Shown here: positions 46,032-54,106 of the stretch, piece after piece
How positions within the stretch are numbered: position 1 is the first letter of the stretch
How the letters are laid out: every line of letters starts with the position of its first letter
Source of the DNA: Natronomonas salina
GTDB lineage: Archaea > Halobacteriota > Halobacteria > Halobacteriales > Haloarculaceae
DNA length: 64,000 nt
Assembly: GCF_013391105.1 (NCBI RefSeq)
Contig: NZ_CP058335.1
Span: forward strand, 62,001 to 126,000
Direction of reading: 5' to 3'
Notes under the pieces: model-generated
The model's input: only the letters and a program-made list of their open reading frames with translations
What the model was told of the DNA's origin: nothing
The model's database searches: none
Position numbers and translations under genes: made by a program

Positions 46032-46576
46032 ACGCGGTCGTACCGGACGGTCAGCGAGGTGCTCGAGAGCACCAGGCCCTCGGTCGCGTCGTCGAACTCG
46101 TCGCGGTCCGCGGCGGGGTCGACGTCCGGCGACGACTCGAGGGCCAGGACGTTGAATCGGTACTCCTCGTGGTCCGGCGTCTCGTGACACGGCGAGCGGT
46201 AGCCGACGTCGCCCTCGTCGTTCGTCCCCTGGACGGCGCCCTCGGGGTCGTCGAGCCGCGGCCGTTCGGGGAGTCCCTCGGGGATTTCGATGGGGTCCTC
46301 CGGCGGTAGCTCCCAGAGCAGCCAGAACGTCCCGGGGAGGAACTCGTAGAGCCACTCGCCGACGACGGCGAGGGAGTCGGTCCGGTCGGGGACGCCCTCG
46401 ATGCGGAGCGGCGGGGAGACGCCCTCGCCATCGCAGGTGTAGCGGACCGGGATCGTGCCGTCCTCGAAGGCCGGCGACCGCAACGTGAGGCCGTCGGGCT
46501 CGGGTGGTTCGCCGCCGATGGTACAGCCGGCGGTGGCCGCGAGGGAGAGCGTCGAGAGGAGCGCTCGCCGGCGCAT
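46028..46576 (-). CDS. YbhB/YbcL-type (PEBP) lipoprotein
   Basis: A 182-aa protein. The N-terminus MRRRALLSTLSLAATAGC is a Tat-like or Sec lipoprotein signal with the lipid cysteine at residue 18. The mature part has LRSPAFEDGTIPVRYTCDGE and VSPPLRIEGVPDRTDSLAVV, the start of phosphatidylethanolamine-binding-like proteins. The later PCHETPDHEEYRFNVLALES resembles their ligand-site region. It is probably a membrane-anchored surface protein; ligand unknown. Confidence 0.82.
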   Translation of the reverse strand: MRRRALLSTLSLAATAGCTIGGEPPEPDGLTLRSPAFEDGTIPVRYTCDGEGVSPPLRIEGVPDRTDSLAVVGEWLYEFLPGTFWLLWELPPEDPIEIPEGLPERPRLDDPEGAVQGTNDEGDVGYRSPCHETPDHEEYRFNVLALESSPDVDPAADRDEFDDATEGLVLSSTSLTVRYDRV

Positions 46577-46662
46577 GTCCGCGCTTGGCACTCGGTCCAC
46601 ATGACCCCTCCGGGTTCGGCGCGAGCGGTTTCTTGATTACGGTGGGGCTCCTGGGGCGTCCT

Positions 46663-46887
46663 ATGAGCGTGAACATCATCCCGCCGGAGCGACGAACCTG
46701 CGATCGCTGCGGACGGACGGACGTCTGGGACGCGGAGCTGGAGAACTGGGTGATCGACGAGGAGGACGGCGAGCGGCTGGTCGGCAACAGACACTGCATC
46801 CACGAGTGGGACATCAACGGCCGGTACAACCCCGTCGAGGGAAAGCCGGACGTGAACGCCGACGCCGACGCCGACGCGGACGCCTGA
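46663..46887 (+). CDS. Small zinc-binding haloarchaeal protein, 74 aa
   Basis: MSVNIIPPERRTCDRCGRTD followed by a CIHEWDINGRYNPV block. CDRC and the later Cys/His could hold zinc. The C-terminus is a simple repeat of Asp-Ala (NADADADADA) encoded by gccgac units. Its TGA overlaps the cutA start (TGATG), so both genes are likely coupled. Function unknown. Confidence 0.72.
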   Translation: MSVNIIPPERRTCDRCGRTDVWDAELENWVIDEEDGERLVGNRHCIHEWDINGRYNPVEGKPDVNADADADADA

Positions 46888-47189
46888 TGCCGACCGCCTA
46901 CATCACGGCGCCGCCCTCGGCGGCGCCCGACCTCGCCGCGGCGCTGGTCGAGGAGCGCCTGGCGGCCTGCGTCAACCGATTCGACTGCCATTCGACGTTC
47001 CGCTGGGAGGGCGAGGTCGTCCAAGAGGACGAGGTCGTCCTGCTCGCAAAGACGACCGACGAGCGATACGACGAGCTCGTCGCGCGCGTCGAGGAGGCCC
47101 ACCCATACGACGTCCCCTGCATCGAGCGCTTCGACGAGGCAGACGCCCTCGACTCGTTCGAATCGTGGATCGCCGACGCCGTCAGGTAG
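46887..47189 (+). CDS. cutA: CutA divalent-cation tolerance protein
   Basis: A 100-aa trimeric CutA1-fold protein. The pattern EERLAACVNRFDCHSTFRWE, VVQEDEVVLLAKTTDERYDE, then AHPYDVPCIERF matches the family signature. In E. coli cutA mutations affect copper tolerance; the role in archaea is not clear. The start overlaps the stop of the upstream small zinc protein. Confidence 0.95.
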   Translation: MPTAYITAPPSAAPDLAAALVEERLAACVNRFDCHSTFRWEGEVVQEDEVVLLAKTTDERYDELVARVEEAHPYDVPCIERFDEADALDSFESWIADAVR

Positions 47190-47290
47190 CGTCCGGCCGG
47201 TCGTTCGAACGGTGGTCAGTTCGCAGCAGGATACATCGACTGAAATGCAACCGGCATTTAACTGGGTTATCTTCGAACTAGCAGTAAATC

Positions 47291-47926
47291 ATGTCGAGCC
47301 GGTTGAATCCCCGGGACTACGATATAGAAGAGCTCCGGGCCGCCTTCCAGGCTAACAGGGGTGAGAACAGAGAACCTGTTGGCGAAGAGGCTTTAGAGCA
47401 GCAGTATGTCCCCCAATCGGATTCGGAAAGGGCAGCTCTCGAACGAGATGGGAAATGGCTGACAGCAGGCGATACCTGCGCGCAACGGACGCAGAAGCCG
47501 GTCAAGAATGCGACTGATGGGGGGCACCCCGAGAAAGCCCGTGGGCAAGCGGATAGGGGCCACTCGGAAGCGACAGCCTCGATGCATGAAGCCGATGAGG
47601 GGCGATCACAGGCTCGTCCTCTCCCGACGGCTGATTCGGACGATCCTGATGTACTCCCTCTCACGCAGATACCTACCGCCTACACCGCCCAACAGGAAAT
47701 ACTCGATTGGATGGACGGACTGCTATCAGCGAGCGGGCCACAGGGGACGATGGAGGCTCTGAAGTACTACGAAGCTATCGGGTGGCTCTCACCGGAATGT
47801 CGCGACCAGCTGGAGAAGTTCGCAGAGGGGTTGAGAACGGCTGGCTGTACGGATTCGCGACCGCTTGTTATCGACGACCACCGCGAGAGTCTGCAGTACA
47901 TCGCGACACTGGCACGGTGTCAATGA
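47291..47926 (+). CDS. ArlD/E (FlaD/E)-domain protein
   Basis: A 211-aa protein. The N-terminus MSSRLNPRDYDIEELRAAFQ resembles the NPRDYD-x-x-ELR start of haloarchaeal archaellum accessory proteins. Residues 40-120 are a low-complexity polar linker. Residues 124-208 match the ArlD/E domain: QIPTAYTAQQEILDWMDGLL, AALKYYEAIGWLSPEC-like MEALKYYEAIGWLSPECRDQ, and IDDHRESLQYIATLA. It has no archaellum genes nearby. The next gene is a divergent actin homologue, so the two may work together. GC content is lower than in flanks. A TATA-like catttaac at 47256-47263 precedes it. Confidence 0.7.
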   Translation: MSSRLNPRDYDIEELRAAFQANRGENREPVGEEALEQQYVPQSDSERAALERDGKWLTAGDTCAQRTQKPVKNATDGGHPEKARGQADRGHSEATASMHEADEGRSQARPLPTADSDDPDVLPLTQIPTAYTAQQEILDWMDGLLSASGPQGTMEALKYYEAIGWLSPECRDQLEKFAEGLRTAGCTDSRPLVIDDHRESLQYIATLARCQ

Positions 47927-48012
47927 CCACTCCGTTTCATCGAGCGACCGGAAATACTGTGAACAGCCAGCCCTGGGTCCATTCCAATTGGGGCGGCCGG
48001 TGGTGAGCTGAC

Positions 48013-49071
48013 GTGGCTGTGACCAAGGCTTCAGACGGTGAGCCAGCGGAGGAACTGGTGCCGGTCGGAGTCAAGCTCGGGAGTACCCGCACGGTCATCG
48101 TCTATCCGGACGGCGACGAGAGGGTCGCTGTGGAGTCGATGACCTGCCTCACCACCTATCGAGACGTGCTCGTCGATGAACAGCGTAGACTCTATGGCGA
48201 GGATGCAGCGACCGAATATCCGGACGAATCACAGTTCATGATTCGGAACGGACTGCCAGTAGATGCGGAGAGCACCGATCTGGCGTCGACGTTCTTTTCC
48301 GAATTGCTCGCGGGCAACGGAATCCCGAGGAATAGCGCTGTCGTTTACGCCATTCCGGCCATAGACAACGAGGCGGGGTTGCGGCACTTCGAGCGGGTTG
48401 TCGAGGAGAGCCCTATCGGACGAGGACCAGTCCGCAGTTACCCCGAGTCCCTTTGTGGAGCACTACCAGTGTTTGAAGAGCGGTTGGATGCCATCGATGA
48501 GGTGTTCGCGACCGTAAACCTCGGTGGGACGATTTTCGAAGCCTGTGCGTACCGCTACGGCGAACAGCTGGCACAATGGTCGACCAGCTCTATTACAGGC
48601 AATCGGGTTGATCGACGCATCGCCAACTACGTCGAGGCTGAAACGCAGGGCCGTGTGAACATCGATGCAACGACCGCCAGGGAGTATAAGGAAGGGCACG
48701 CGGATTTTGAGAGCTATGAGCCCTTCACAGATGTTGTTCAACAGCCCGGAGGCGGCTCTCACGAATTCACCGTAGAGTGCAGCGTCATGGACGCGGTTGA
48801 TGAGTATGTCGACCAGGCTGTCGAAGCGATCACAACCGGGTTCCTCGTCGATCTCGAGCGGGCGTATCCAGACATCTATGACCGGGCGCTTGATCGACCC
48901 ATCGTGCTCACCGGTGGCATGGCTTGTATCCCGGGACTTGCAAATGTCTTCGCGACCCGCCTTGGTCAGGCTCTTCAGCACGATATCACACTGACCCACG
49001 CCGAACGACCGGACCTTGCCGCTGCACAAGGGGCCTACGAAATCGCCGCGCGTCTCATCGAGGTCGAGTGA
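48013..49071 (+). CDS. Actin-like (MreB/salactin-type) protein, divergent
   Basis: A 352-aa protein from the GTG at 48013 (SD-like ggtgag just before). The fold is suggested by the phosphate-1 loop VGVKLGSTRTVIVYPDG (residues 18-34), MreB-like ITGNRVDRRIANYVEAETQG (194-213), the phosphate-2 loop VFATVNLGGTIFEACAY (164-180) and the adenosine loop IVLTGGMACIPGLANVF (297-313). The catalytic Asp of both phosphate loops is changed: Lys21 and Asn169 stand where actin and MreB have Asp. It may bind nucleotide weakly or not hydrolyse it. Possible filament former; sequence shows family only at fold level. Confidence 0.65.
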   Translation: MAVTKASDGEPAEELVPVGVKLGSTRTVIVYPDGDERVAVESMTCLTTYRDVLVDEQRRLYGEDAATEYPDESQFMIRNGLPVDAESTDLASTFFSELLAGNGIPRNSAVVYAIPAIDNEAGLRHFERVVEESPIGRGPVRSYPESLCGALPVFEERLDAIDEVFATVNLGGTIFEACAYRYGEQLAQWSTSSITGNRVDRRIANYVEAETQGRVNIDATTAREYKEGHADFESYEPFTDVVQQPGGGSHEFTVECSVMDAVDEYVDQAVEAITTGFLVDLERAYPDIYDRALDRPIVLTGGMACIPGLANVFATRLGQALQHDITLTHAERPDLAAAQGAYEIAARLIEVE

Positions 49072-49249
49072 GATAGACTGCTTCGCCGCTCATTGGGTCA
49101 GGGACACAACTCGATGCCTATCGAAACGATTGCTACCCAGTGAAAATGGTAAACGGACGTTGCAGGCTGGCTCAGCCTGACGTCCTCGAGGGGTCGGTTT
49201 CGATCCGGCGATTCATGCGGAAAGTCCCGGGTGTAGCCCTGGGAGACGG

Positions 49250-49951
49250 TTACTCGGCGGTCGCCTGGTCGGCGTCGCCGGCGTCGGTCACGTCGTCGAC
49301 CTGGTCTTCCAGCTGCTCGGAGGCCTCCTCGACCTGCTCGGTCATCTCCTCGACCTGGCCGGAGAGGTTTTCGGCGCCGTCCTCGATCTGCTCCTGGAGC
49401 CGGTCGATCTGCTCCTCGACGCGGGTCTCGACGTCGTCCTGGAACTCCTCGCTGCGCTCTTCGATCTGGTCGCGGAGCTCTTCGAGGCTCTCCTCGAGGT
49501 TCTCGAGGGCCTCGACGGTCTGGTCCTCCAGGTCCTCGTTGGCCTCGAGGATGGACTCGACCTGCTCCTCCAGCGTCTCGAGGAAGTCCTCGAGGAACTC
49601 GTCGACGGACTCGGAGCCCTCCTGGAGGTTCTCTTCGAAGGCGTCGAAGGCGTCGGCCTGGTTCTCCTCGAGGGAGTCGAGCTGCTCGTCGATGCTGGCG
49701 CGGACGTCGCCGAGGACCGCCTCCTCGCGCGGGGTGGCCGCCTCGACGGCGTTCAGGTAGCTGTCGAGGACGGTGCGGACGAGGTCGTTGCTCTGCTCGG
49801 AGACCTCGCGGGCAGGGCCGACGGTGTCAACGACCGTCGCGTTGATGTCCTTCTGGAGGTCGACGCCCGTCTCGATGGCGCGCTGGGTCTGTTCGATGGT
49901 GGTCCGCTGGATGTCGAAGACGATGCCGACGGGGGAGTTGCTTTCGCTCAT
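49250..49951 (-). CDS. Coiled-coil, phasin-like protein
   Basis: A 233-aa acidic helical protein. The first 75 residues (VFDIQRTTIEQTQRAIETGV ... SYLNAVEAATP) resemble haloarchaeal phasins that coat polyester granules. The rest is a continuous coiled coil of Glu-rich heptads (SLEELRDQIEERSEEFQDDV). A TATA box at 49978-49989 fits the start. No PHA synthase lies in the window, so the function is only guessed. It may instead scaffold another structure. Confidence 0.6.
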   Translation of the reverse strand: MSESNSPVGIVFDIQRTTIEQTQRAIETGVDLQKDINATVVDTVGPAREVSEQSNDLVRTVLDSYLNAVEAATPREEAVLGDVRASIDEQLDSLEENQADAFDAFEENLQEGSESVDEFLEDFLETLEEQVESILEANEDLEDQTVEALENLEESLEELRDQIEERSEEFQDDVETRVEEQIDRLQEQIEDGAENLSGQVEEMTEQVEEASEQLEDQVDDVTDAGDADQATAE

Positions 49952-50379
49952 GTCTATGCGTACCTTGGCAGCTCTGGTATATAAAATTTGGTCCTCAAAA
50001 CCATCTAGAACCGCTCAACTACACCGAGTGGTTCAGAATGTGTCGTCGTCTCTTACTGCTGGTGGTCGTCAAGATATCGTACCAAAGGGTGGACCACTAT
50101 CAATGGATTCGCATGGACGCTATATTTACACCTTCCCACCAGTCTTGCTACCTCCTGTCGATCACCGGCGTGTTTTTGCAGTGATAGCCGTTACCTGCCT
50201 GTCCATTTTGGGTTCAACTGACGGACGAGAAGAAGGTTTCCTAACTCAGGTGCAGGACCATATACAGCGTTCTTGCGGACGAGAGGGTCGATAATGGGAT
50301 TTTGTGAACGAGCCGCGACACACACTTGGTACTGATACGCAGGATGCAGAGATCAAGTGGGAGACGTTCCGGATGAAGA
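49952..50379. other. Intergenic region upstream of the phasin-like gene
   Basis: About 430 bp with lower GC than the flanks. The promoter of the phasin-like gene is at 49978-49989, with GAACCGCTC/GAGTGGTTC arms (one mismatch) at 50008-50034 behind it. A frame at 50103-50294 would encode 63 residues with one hydrophobic stretch, but its composition is not haloarchaeal, so I do not call it. Nothing else is recognised. Confidence 0.5.
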
Positions 50380-50853
50380 TCAGAACTCTTCGAGTGCCTC
50401 GCTGAATATGAAGCCGAGGGCGAGATGCTGGGTCATCGCCGTCTCGAGACGGGCACGGACTTCATCATGATCCTCGATGCGGTACTCCTTCGTCCGGACG
50501 AGCTCGTGCATCTCGAGGACATCGTCCTCCTCAAGGTCGTGGAGGCGGGGGTAGACGGTCCCGGGGCTCAACCGCGCGTCGAACAGATCCGAGAGGTCCG
50601 CCATCAGACCCTTCCCATGGGTCTCACCGTCGCGTAGCAAGATGAGCACGAGCAGCAGTTCGTCGAGTGAGTACTTCACGAGGTCCTCATCGAACCGGGA
50701 CGTCCAGTCCGGAAACAACTGTTCGGTGACTGTCTCGACGATCTCCGCCGATCGGTGGCTGGGGTCGGAGCTCGCCGAGCCCGACGACTCGACTTCCGTC
50801 AACTCCTGATAGAGTTGTTCGATGGAGGTTCCGCTCTCCCCCTCAGCAGGCAC
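50380..50853 (-). CDS. PadR-type winged-helix regulator
   Basis: A 157-aa protein with GTG start (MPAEGESGTSIEQLYQELTE). The winged helix reads DELLLVLILLRDGETHGKGL, then SPGTVYPRLHDLEEDDVLEM and the wing RTKEYRIEDHDEVRARL, as in PadR-like regulators. The C-terminal helix would dimerise. A TATA-like acttatag around 50901-50908 suggests a 25-nt leader. It is next to, and reads the same way as, the SpoIIM gene, with about 190 bp between. Confidence 0.82.
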   Translation of the reverse strand: MPAEGESGTSIEQLYQELTEVESSGSASSDPSHRSAEIVETVTEQLFPDWTSRFDEDLVKYSLDELLLVLILLRDGETHGKGLMADLSDLFDARLSPGTVYPRLHDLEEDDVLEMHELVRTKEYRIEDHDEVRARLETAMTQHLALGFIFSEALEEF

Positions 50854-51041
50854 GCGAGATCACTCCCTTGAGGTCCATACACACCCGTCTCCCCCAGCCC
50901 CTATAAGTCAGGAACAGCGTTTTCCGGAGCTGAAAAAGGCCTCTATCACCTGATAGCTCGAATCTCGAACCGCATAGCCCTACGTCAGCGCTTCGTCCCG
51001 GTTCGCTGTTCGGTTTTTGCATCGCGTTGGCATTCGAGAAC

Positions 51042-52559
51042 TTATACGACGGCAAGGAAGATCCGGGAGTAGTACGGACTGACGAACCCCTCGATGAGCG
51101 CGGCCACACCCAGGAGAACGCCGACTCCGACCAGCACCCAGAACGCGCGTTCGATATCGGCGGCGAGACGAGAGATGGACCACCGGCCCCGGAGTGTTCG
51201 CCAGGCCGTCGCACCCAGGGCGAGTCCGAGCCCGCCCGAGACGACCAGCGCCGGCAACTCGAGGATCCCGTGCGGGACGACGAACGCGACCAGTTCCAGC
51301 AAGTCGACCTCGAGGCGGCCGTACACGCCGAACATCGCGCCGTTGAACAGCATCGTGACCGCGGTGGGGACGGCGAGGGCGAGCCCCGACAGCGCGCCGC
51401 CGACGGCGACCGTCCAGTTGTTCGCCCCGAAGAAGAGTGCGGCCGTCGGCGGGAAGTGTCCCTCCAGGCGGCCGGCGATGGACGCCGACATGAGGCCCTC
51501 GTATGGCGCCGCGAGCAGCCACCCGATGGCGATACCGCCGACGAACAGGGCCGCCGACAGGAGGTTCGCACCGGGCGAGTCTCCGACGAATCGGACCATC
51601 TCCCCGAGCCCTCGACGGAGGCCGTCGCCGAGCTGGTCGGTGAGCGATCGATCCGGGGTCGGCGGCGGCGCGATTCCGTCCACGTGTCGAGCGTACAGCG
51701 CCGTCTTGGTGAGCGAGAGCGCCGGGGCTACCAGGAGGAAGGAGAGCACCCCCACGACGACGCCACCTGCCTGGGCGCTGAAGGCGGTGAGCGACCCGAG
51801 CGCGCCGAAGACGACGACGGCGAGCAGCGAGTAGCTGACGGCGTCGACGGGGGCGCGCCGGACGAACCGGGCGCCGTTGCCGACGGCGCCGGCGAATCCG
51901 GCGTCGTCGACGACCACCGCGGCGGGCGCGAAGGCGAAGACGAGTCGGACCGCGACGACGGCGAAAAACCAGAGCAGGACGACGAGGAGCCCCACGAGGG
52001 CGGCGGCGATCGGCGAGACCAGGGCGACCGCGGCCACGATGGCTATCGCGATACCGGTCAGGAGGCCCCAGAGGAGGAACTCGGCGATCAGCACACCGAG
52101 CATCGGGAGCCAGTGGCGTCTCGCTCCCCTGATCGCGGCGGTCGTACCGCGCTCGTCGTCGAGGGTCGCCCGACAGGCGGCGAACTGGGCGGCGGTCGCG
52201 ACGGCCGATAGGGCGACGAAGACGGCGAGGGCGAGCACCCCCGACACGACGAGGATGCCGACAGTCGTGGGCGTCAGGAGCGACTCGAACAGCGGCGCGA
52301 TGCCGTCGACCCACTCGGCGAACGCCTCGGGCTCCGCGTTGGGATCGGGCGGATCGAGCTGTCGGTCGGCGAGGTCGCTGCGGAACTGCTCGAGCCCACC
52401 GGTCAGTTCCAGGTGGGCGTACGCGAGGGCGACCCCGACGAGGCCGACGGTGCGGGCGACCGCAGCGACGGCGGGCGTCAGCAGGAAGGCCGGCAGGACG
52501 TCGTCAGTCCGGCTGCGGAGGACGGCGATAGCCGCGCGGATGGCGGGGGCGAGGGCCAT
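51042..52559 (-). CDS. SpoIIM (DUF95)-domain membrane protein
   Basis: A 505-aa protein with about ten helices. The C-terminal part contains AAPYEGLMSASIAGRLEGHF and PHGILELPALVVSGGLGLAL, the DUF95/stage II sporulation protein M signature. Archaea do not sporulate; SpoIIM-like proteins are thought to act in envelope or transport functions. The N-terminal half adds a second hydrophobic domain (residues 1-290). The following PadR gene may regulate it. Confidence 0.85.
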   Translation of the reverse strand: MALAPAIRAAIAVLRSRTDDVLPAFLLTPAVAAVARTVGLVGVALAYAHLELTGGLEQFRSDLADRQLDPPDPNAEPEAFAEWVDGIAPLFESLLTPTTVGILVVSGVLALAVFVALSAVATAAQFAACRATLDDERGTTAAIRGARRHWLPMLGVLIAEFLLWGLLTGIAIAIVAAVALVSPIAAALVGLLVVLLWFFAVVAVRLVFAFAPAAVVVDDAGFAGAVGNGARFVRRAPVDAVSYSLLAVVVFGALGSLTAFSAQAGGVVVGVLSFLLVAPALSLTKTALYARHVDGIAPPPTPDRSLTDQLGDGLRRGLGEMVRFVGDSPGANLLSAALFVGGIAIGWLLAAPYEGLMSASIAGRLEGHFPPTAALFFGANNWTVAVGGALSGLALAVPTAVTMLFNGAMFGVYGRLEVDLLELVAFVVPHGILELPALVVSGGLGLALGATAWRTLRGRWSISRLAADIERAFWVLVGVGVLLGVAALIEGFVSPYYSRIFLAVV

Positions 52560-52603
52560 ATACCCGGTGTGGGCGGGTGCGTAATAAAACCGTCAGCGAT
52601 GAA

Positions 52604-53812
52604 TCATGGAGCTCGCTCGACCGCGACGGGGAACTCCTGGACGCCGTAGATGAAGGGGCTCGCCACGGGGTCGGGGTCGGCGTCGACACGGTCGATCGAC
52701 ACGTATCGTTCGAGAAGCGCATCGAGGGCGACGCGGGCCTCCAGCCGTGCCAGCGGCGCGCCGAGACAGACGTGGATGCCGCGCCCGAAGGCGACGTGGG
52801 GGTTCGGCGAGCGGTCGAGGTCGAACGCGTCCGGGTCGTCGAAACGCTCCGGGTCGCGGTTCGCGGCGCCGAGCCACACCGACAGCCGGTCGTCGGGTTC
52901 GATGGTCCGCCCCAGCAGTTCGGTCTCTCGGGTGGCCCGACGGACCGTCCGCTGAACCGGCGAGCGGTAGCGGAGGGCCTCCTCGATGGCGTCGTCGAGG
53001 CGCTCCGCCGTCCCTCCGGAATGCCTTGCCTTTCGAACCTCCTCGACCAGTCCGGCGTCGTCGAGACACCACAGCGTGTTCGTGATGAGGTTCGTGGTGG
53101 TCACGTTCCCGGCGATGAGGAGCAACCGGAACAGCCCGAGGACCTCCATGTCGGAGAGGTCGGTCTCGACGAGCACCTTCGAGACGAGGTCGTCCTGGGG
53201 GTCCTCGCGGCGCTCGGCGCAGACCTCGGCGAAGTAGTCGGCCAGCGAGAGCGCCGCGTCCTGGCGCTGGGTCTCCAGCCCCAGTCTGTCGCCGTCGGTC
53301 AACTGCGGCCCGGCGACGACGGCGTCCGACCAGGCCTTGAACTGCGCGCGGTCATCGGCGGGGACGCCGAGCAGCGCCGCGATGGTGTGGATGGGCAGCG
53401 GCCAGGCGAGGTCGTCGACCACGTCGAGGCGGTCGCCTCCCGTCTCGGCGTCCGCCTCGTCGAGCAGTGACTCGGTCGTCTCGCGGATCTCGGGGGCCAG
53501 CGGGCGGACGGCGCCGGGCTGGAAGTACTCTTCGACGGGTTCGCGGAGCTTTGTATGCTCAGGCGGGTCGGCGCTGAGCATCGAGGGGAGGCCGCCCCGG
53601 TTGTCCTCCGGCGCCGTCACCGACGAGTAAGTCTCCGCGTCGGTGAGCACAGAGGTCACCGCGTCGTACGAGAAGACGTCCCAGCAGTTCCGCTCGTCGT
53701 CGTACCGGATGCCGCCGGCCTCGTGCATCCGCCGGTACCAGTCGAACGGCTCCCGCTTGGCCCGGCGGTCGGAGAGGGCGCTCGGCCACGCCATCGGTTC
53801 CGCGGTGGTCAT
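52604..53812 (-). CDS. Cytochrome P450
   Basis: A soluble-type P450 of about 402 aa. The heme ligand is the cysteine in FGRGIHVCLGAPLAR (about residue 349). The ExxR motif is EEALRYRSPVQRTVRRAT. The I-helix has LLIAGNVTTTNLI, where AGxDT/AGHETT would be usual; the acid/alcohol pair for oxygen activation is partly changed. It resembles the haloarchaeal CYP174 type. I start at MTTAEPMAWPS. The substrate is unknown. It is divergent from the LLM oxidoreductase at 54107. Confidence 0.92.
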   Translation of the reverse strand: MTTAEPMAWPSALSDRRAKREPFDWYRRMHEAGGIRYDDERNCWDVFSYDAVTSVLTDAETYSSVTAPEDNRGGLPSMLSADPPEHTKLREPVEEYFQPGAVRPLAPEIRETTESLLDEADAETGGDRLDVVDDLAWPLPIHTIAALLGVPADDRAQFKAWSDAVVAGPQLTDGDRLGLETQRQDAALSLADYFAEVCAERREDPQDDLVSKVLVETDLSDMEVLGLFRLLLIAGNVTTTNLITNTLWCLDDAGLVEEVRKARHSGGTAERLDDAIEEALRYRSPVQRTVRRATRETELLGRTIEPDDRLSVWLGAANRDPERFDDPDAFDLDRSPNPHVAFGRGIHVCLGAPLARLEARVALDALLERYVSIDRVDADPDPVASPFIYGVQEFPVAVERAP

Positions 53813-53956
53813 GGTCGGTGCCACGATGGCCCGCGCCTACAAGCTTCCGTCGCTGGCGTCGAACTGCCTGGATAGAGGTGTGGCGCAGGATACTGCACGT
53901 CGGACGAAGCCGGGTAGGGGAACGGTAGCGCGGGACAAAACCGATAGACGTCGATA

Positions 53957-54008
53957 TGTATGACGATGCTAGACGATTTGCTAGGCAACCGCTAGACATC
54001 GTCATACA
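53957..54008. promoter_or_regulatory. Long inverted repeat between P450 and LLM genes
   Basis: TGTATGACGATG-CTAG (53957-53972) pairs with CTAG-A-CATCGTCATACA (53992-54008), 16 bp with one bulged base, around a 19-base loop that holds another CTAG. It is in the divergent gap, about 100 bp before the LLM start and 145 bp before the P450 start. It looks like a two-site operator for a dimeric regulator, and could fold as a cruciform. Confidence 0.6.
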
Positions 54009-54106
54009 ATTCACTAAGTAAGTGGGCGTGAATGATGGGCCCGCATGATATGGAGCCGCATATCAACGGCAGACGATACATGGTCGTGTTGGGCGAGGTG
54101 GGCGTC

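Noticed and set aside
50103-50294. A 63-aa frame with a hydrophobic stretch
   Set aside because: Weak start context, non-acidic sequence and no recognised family; noted only in the intergenic entry.
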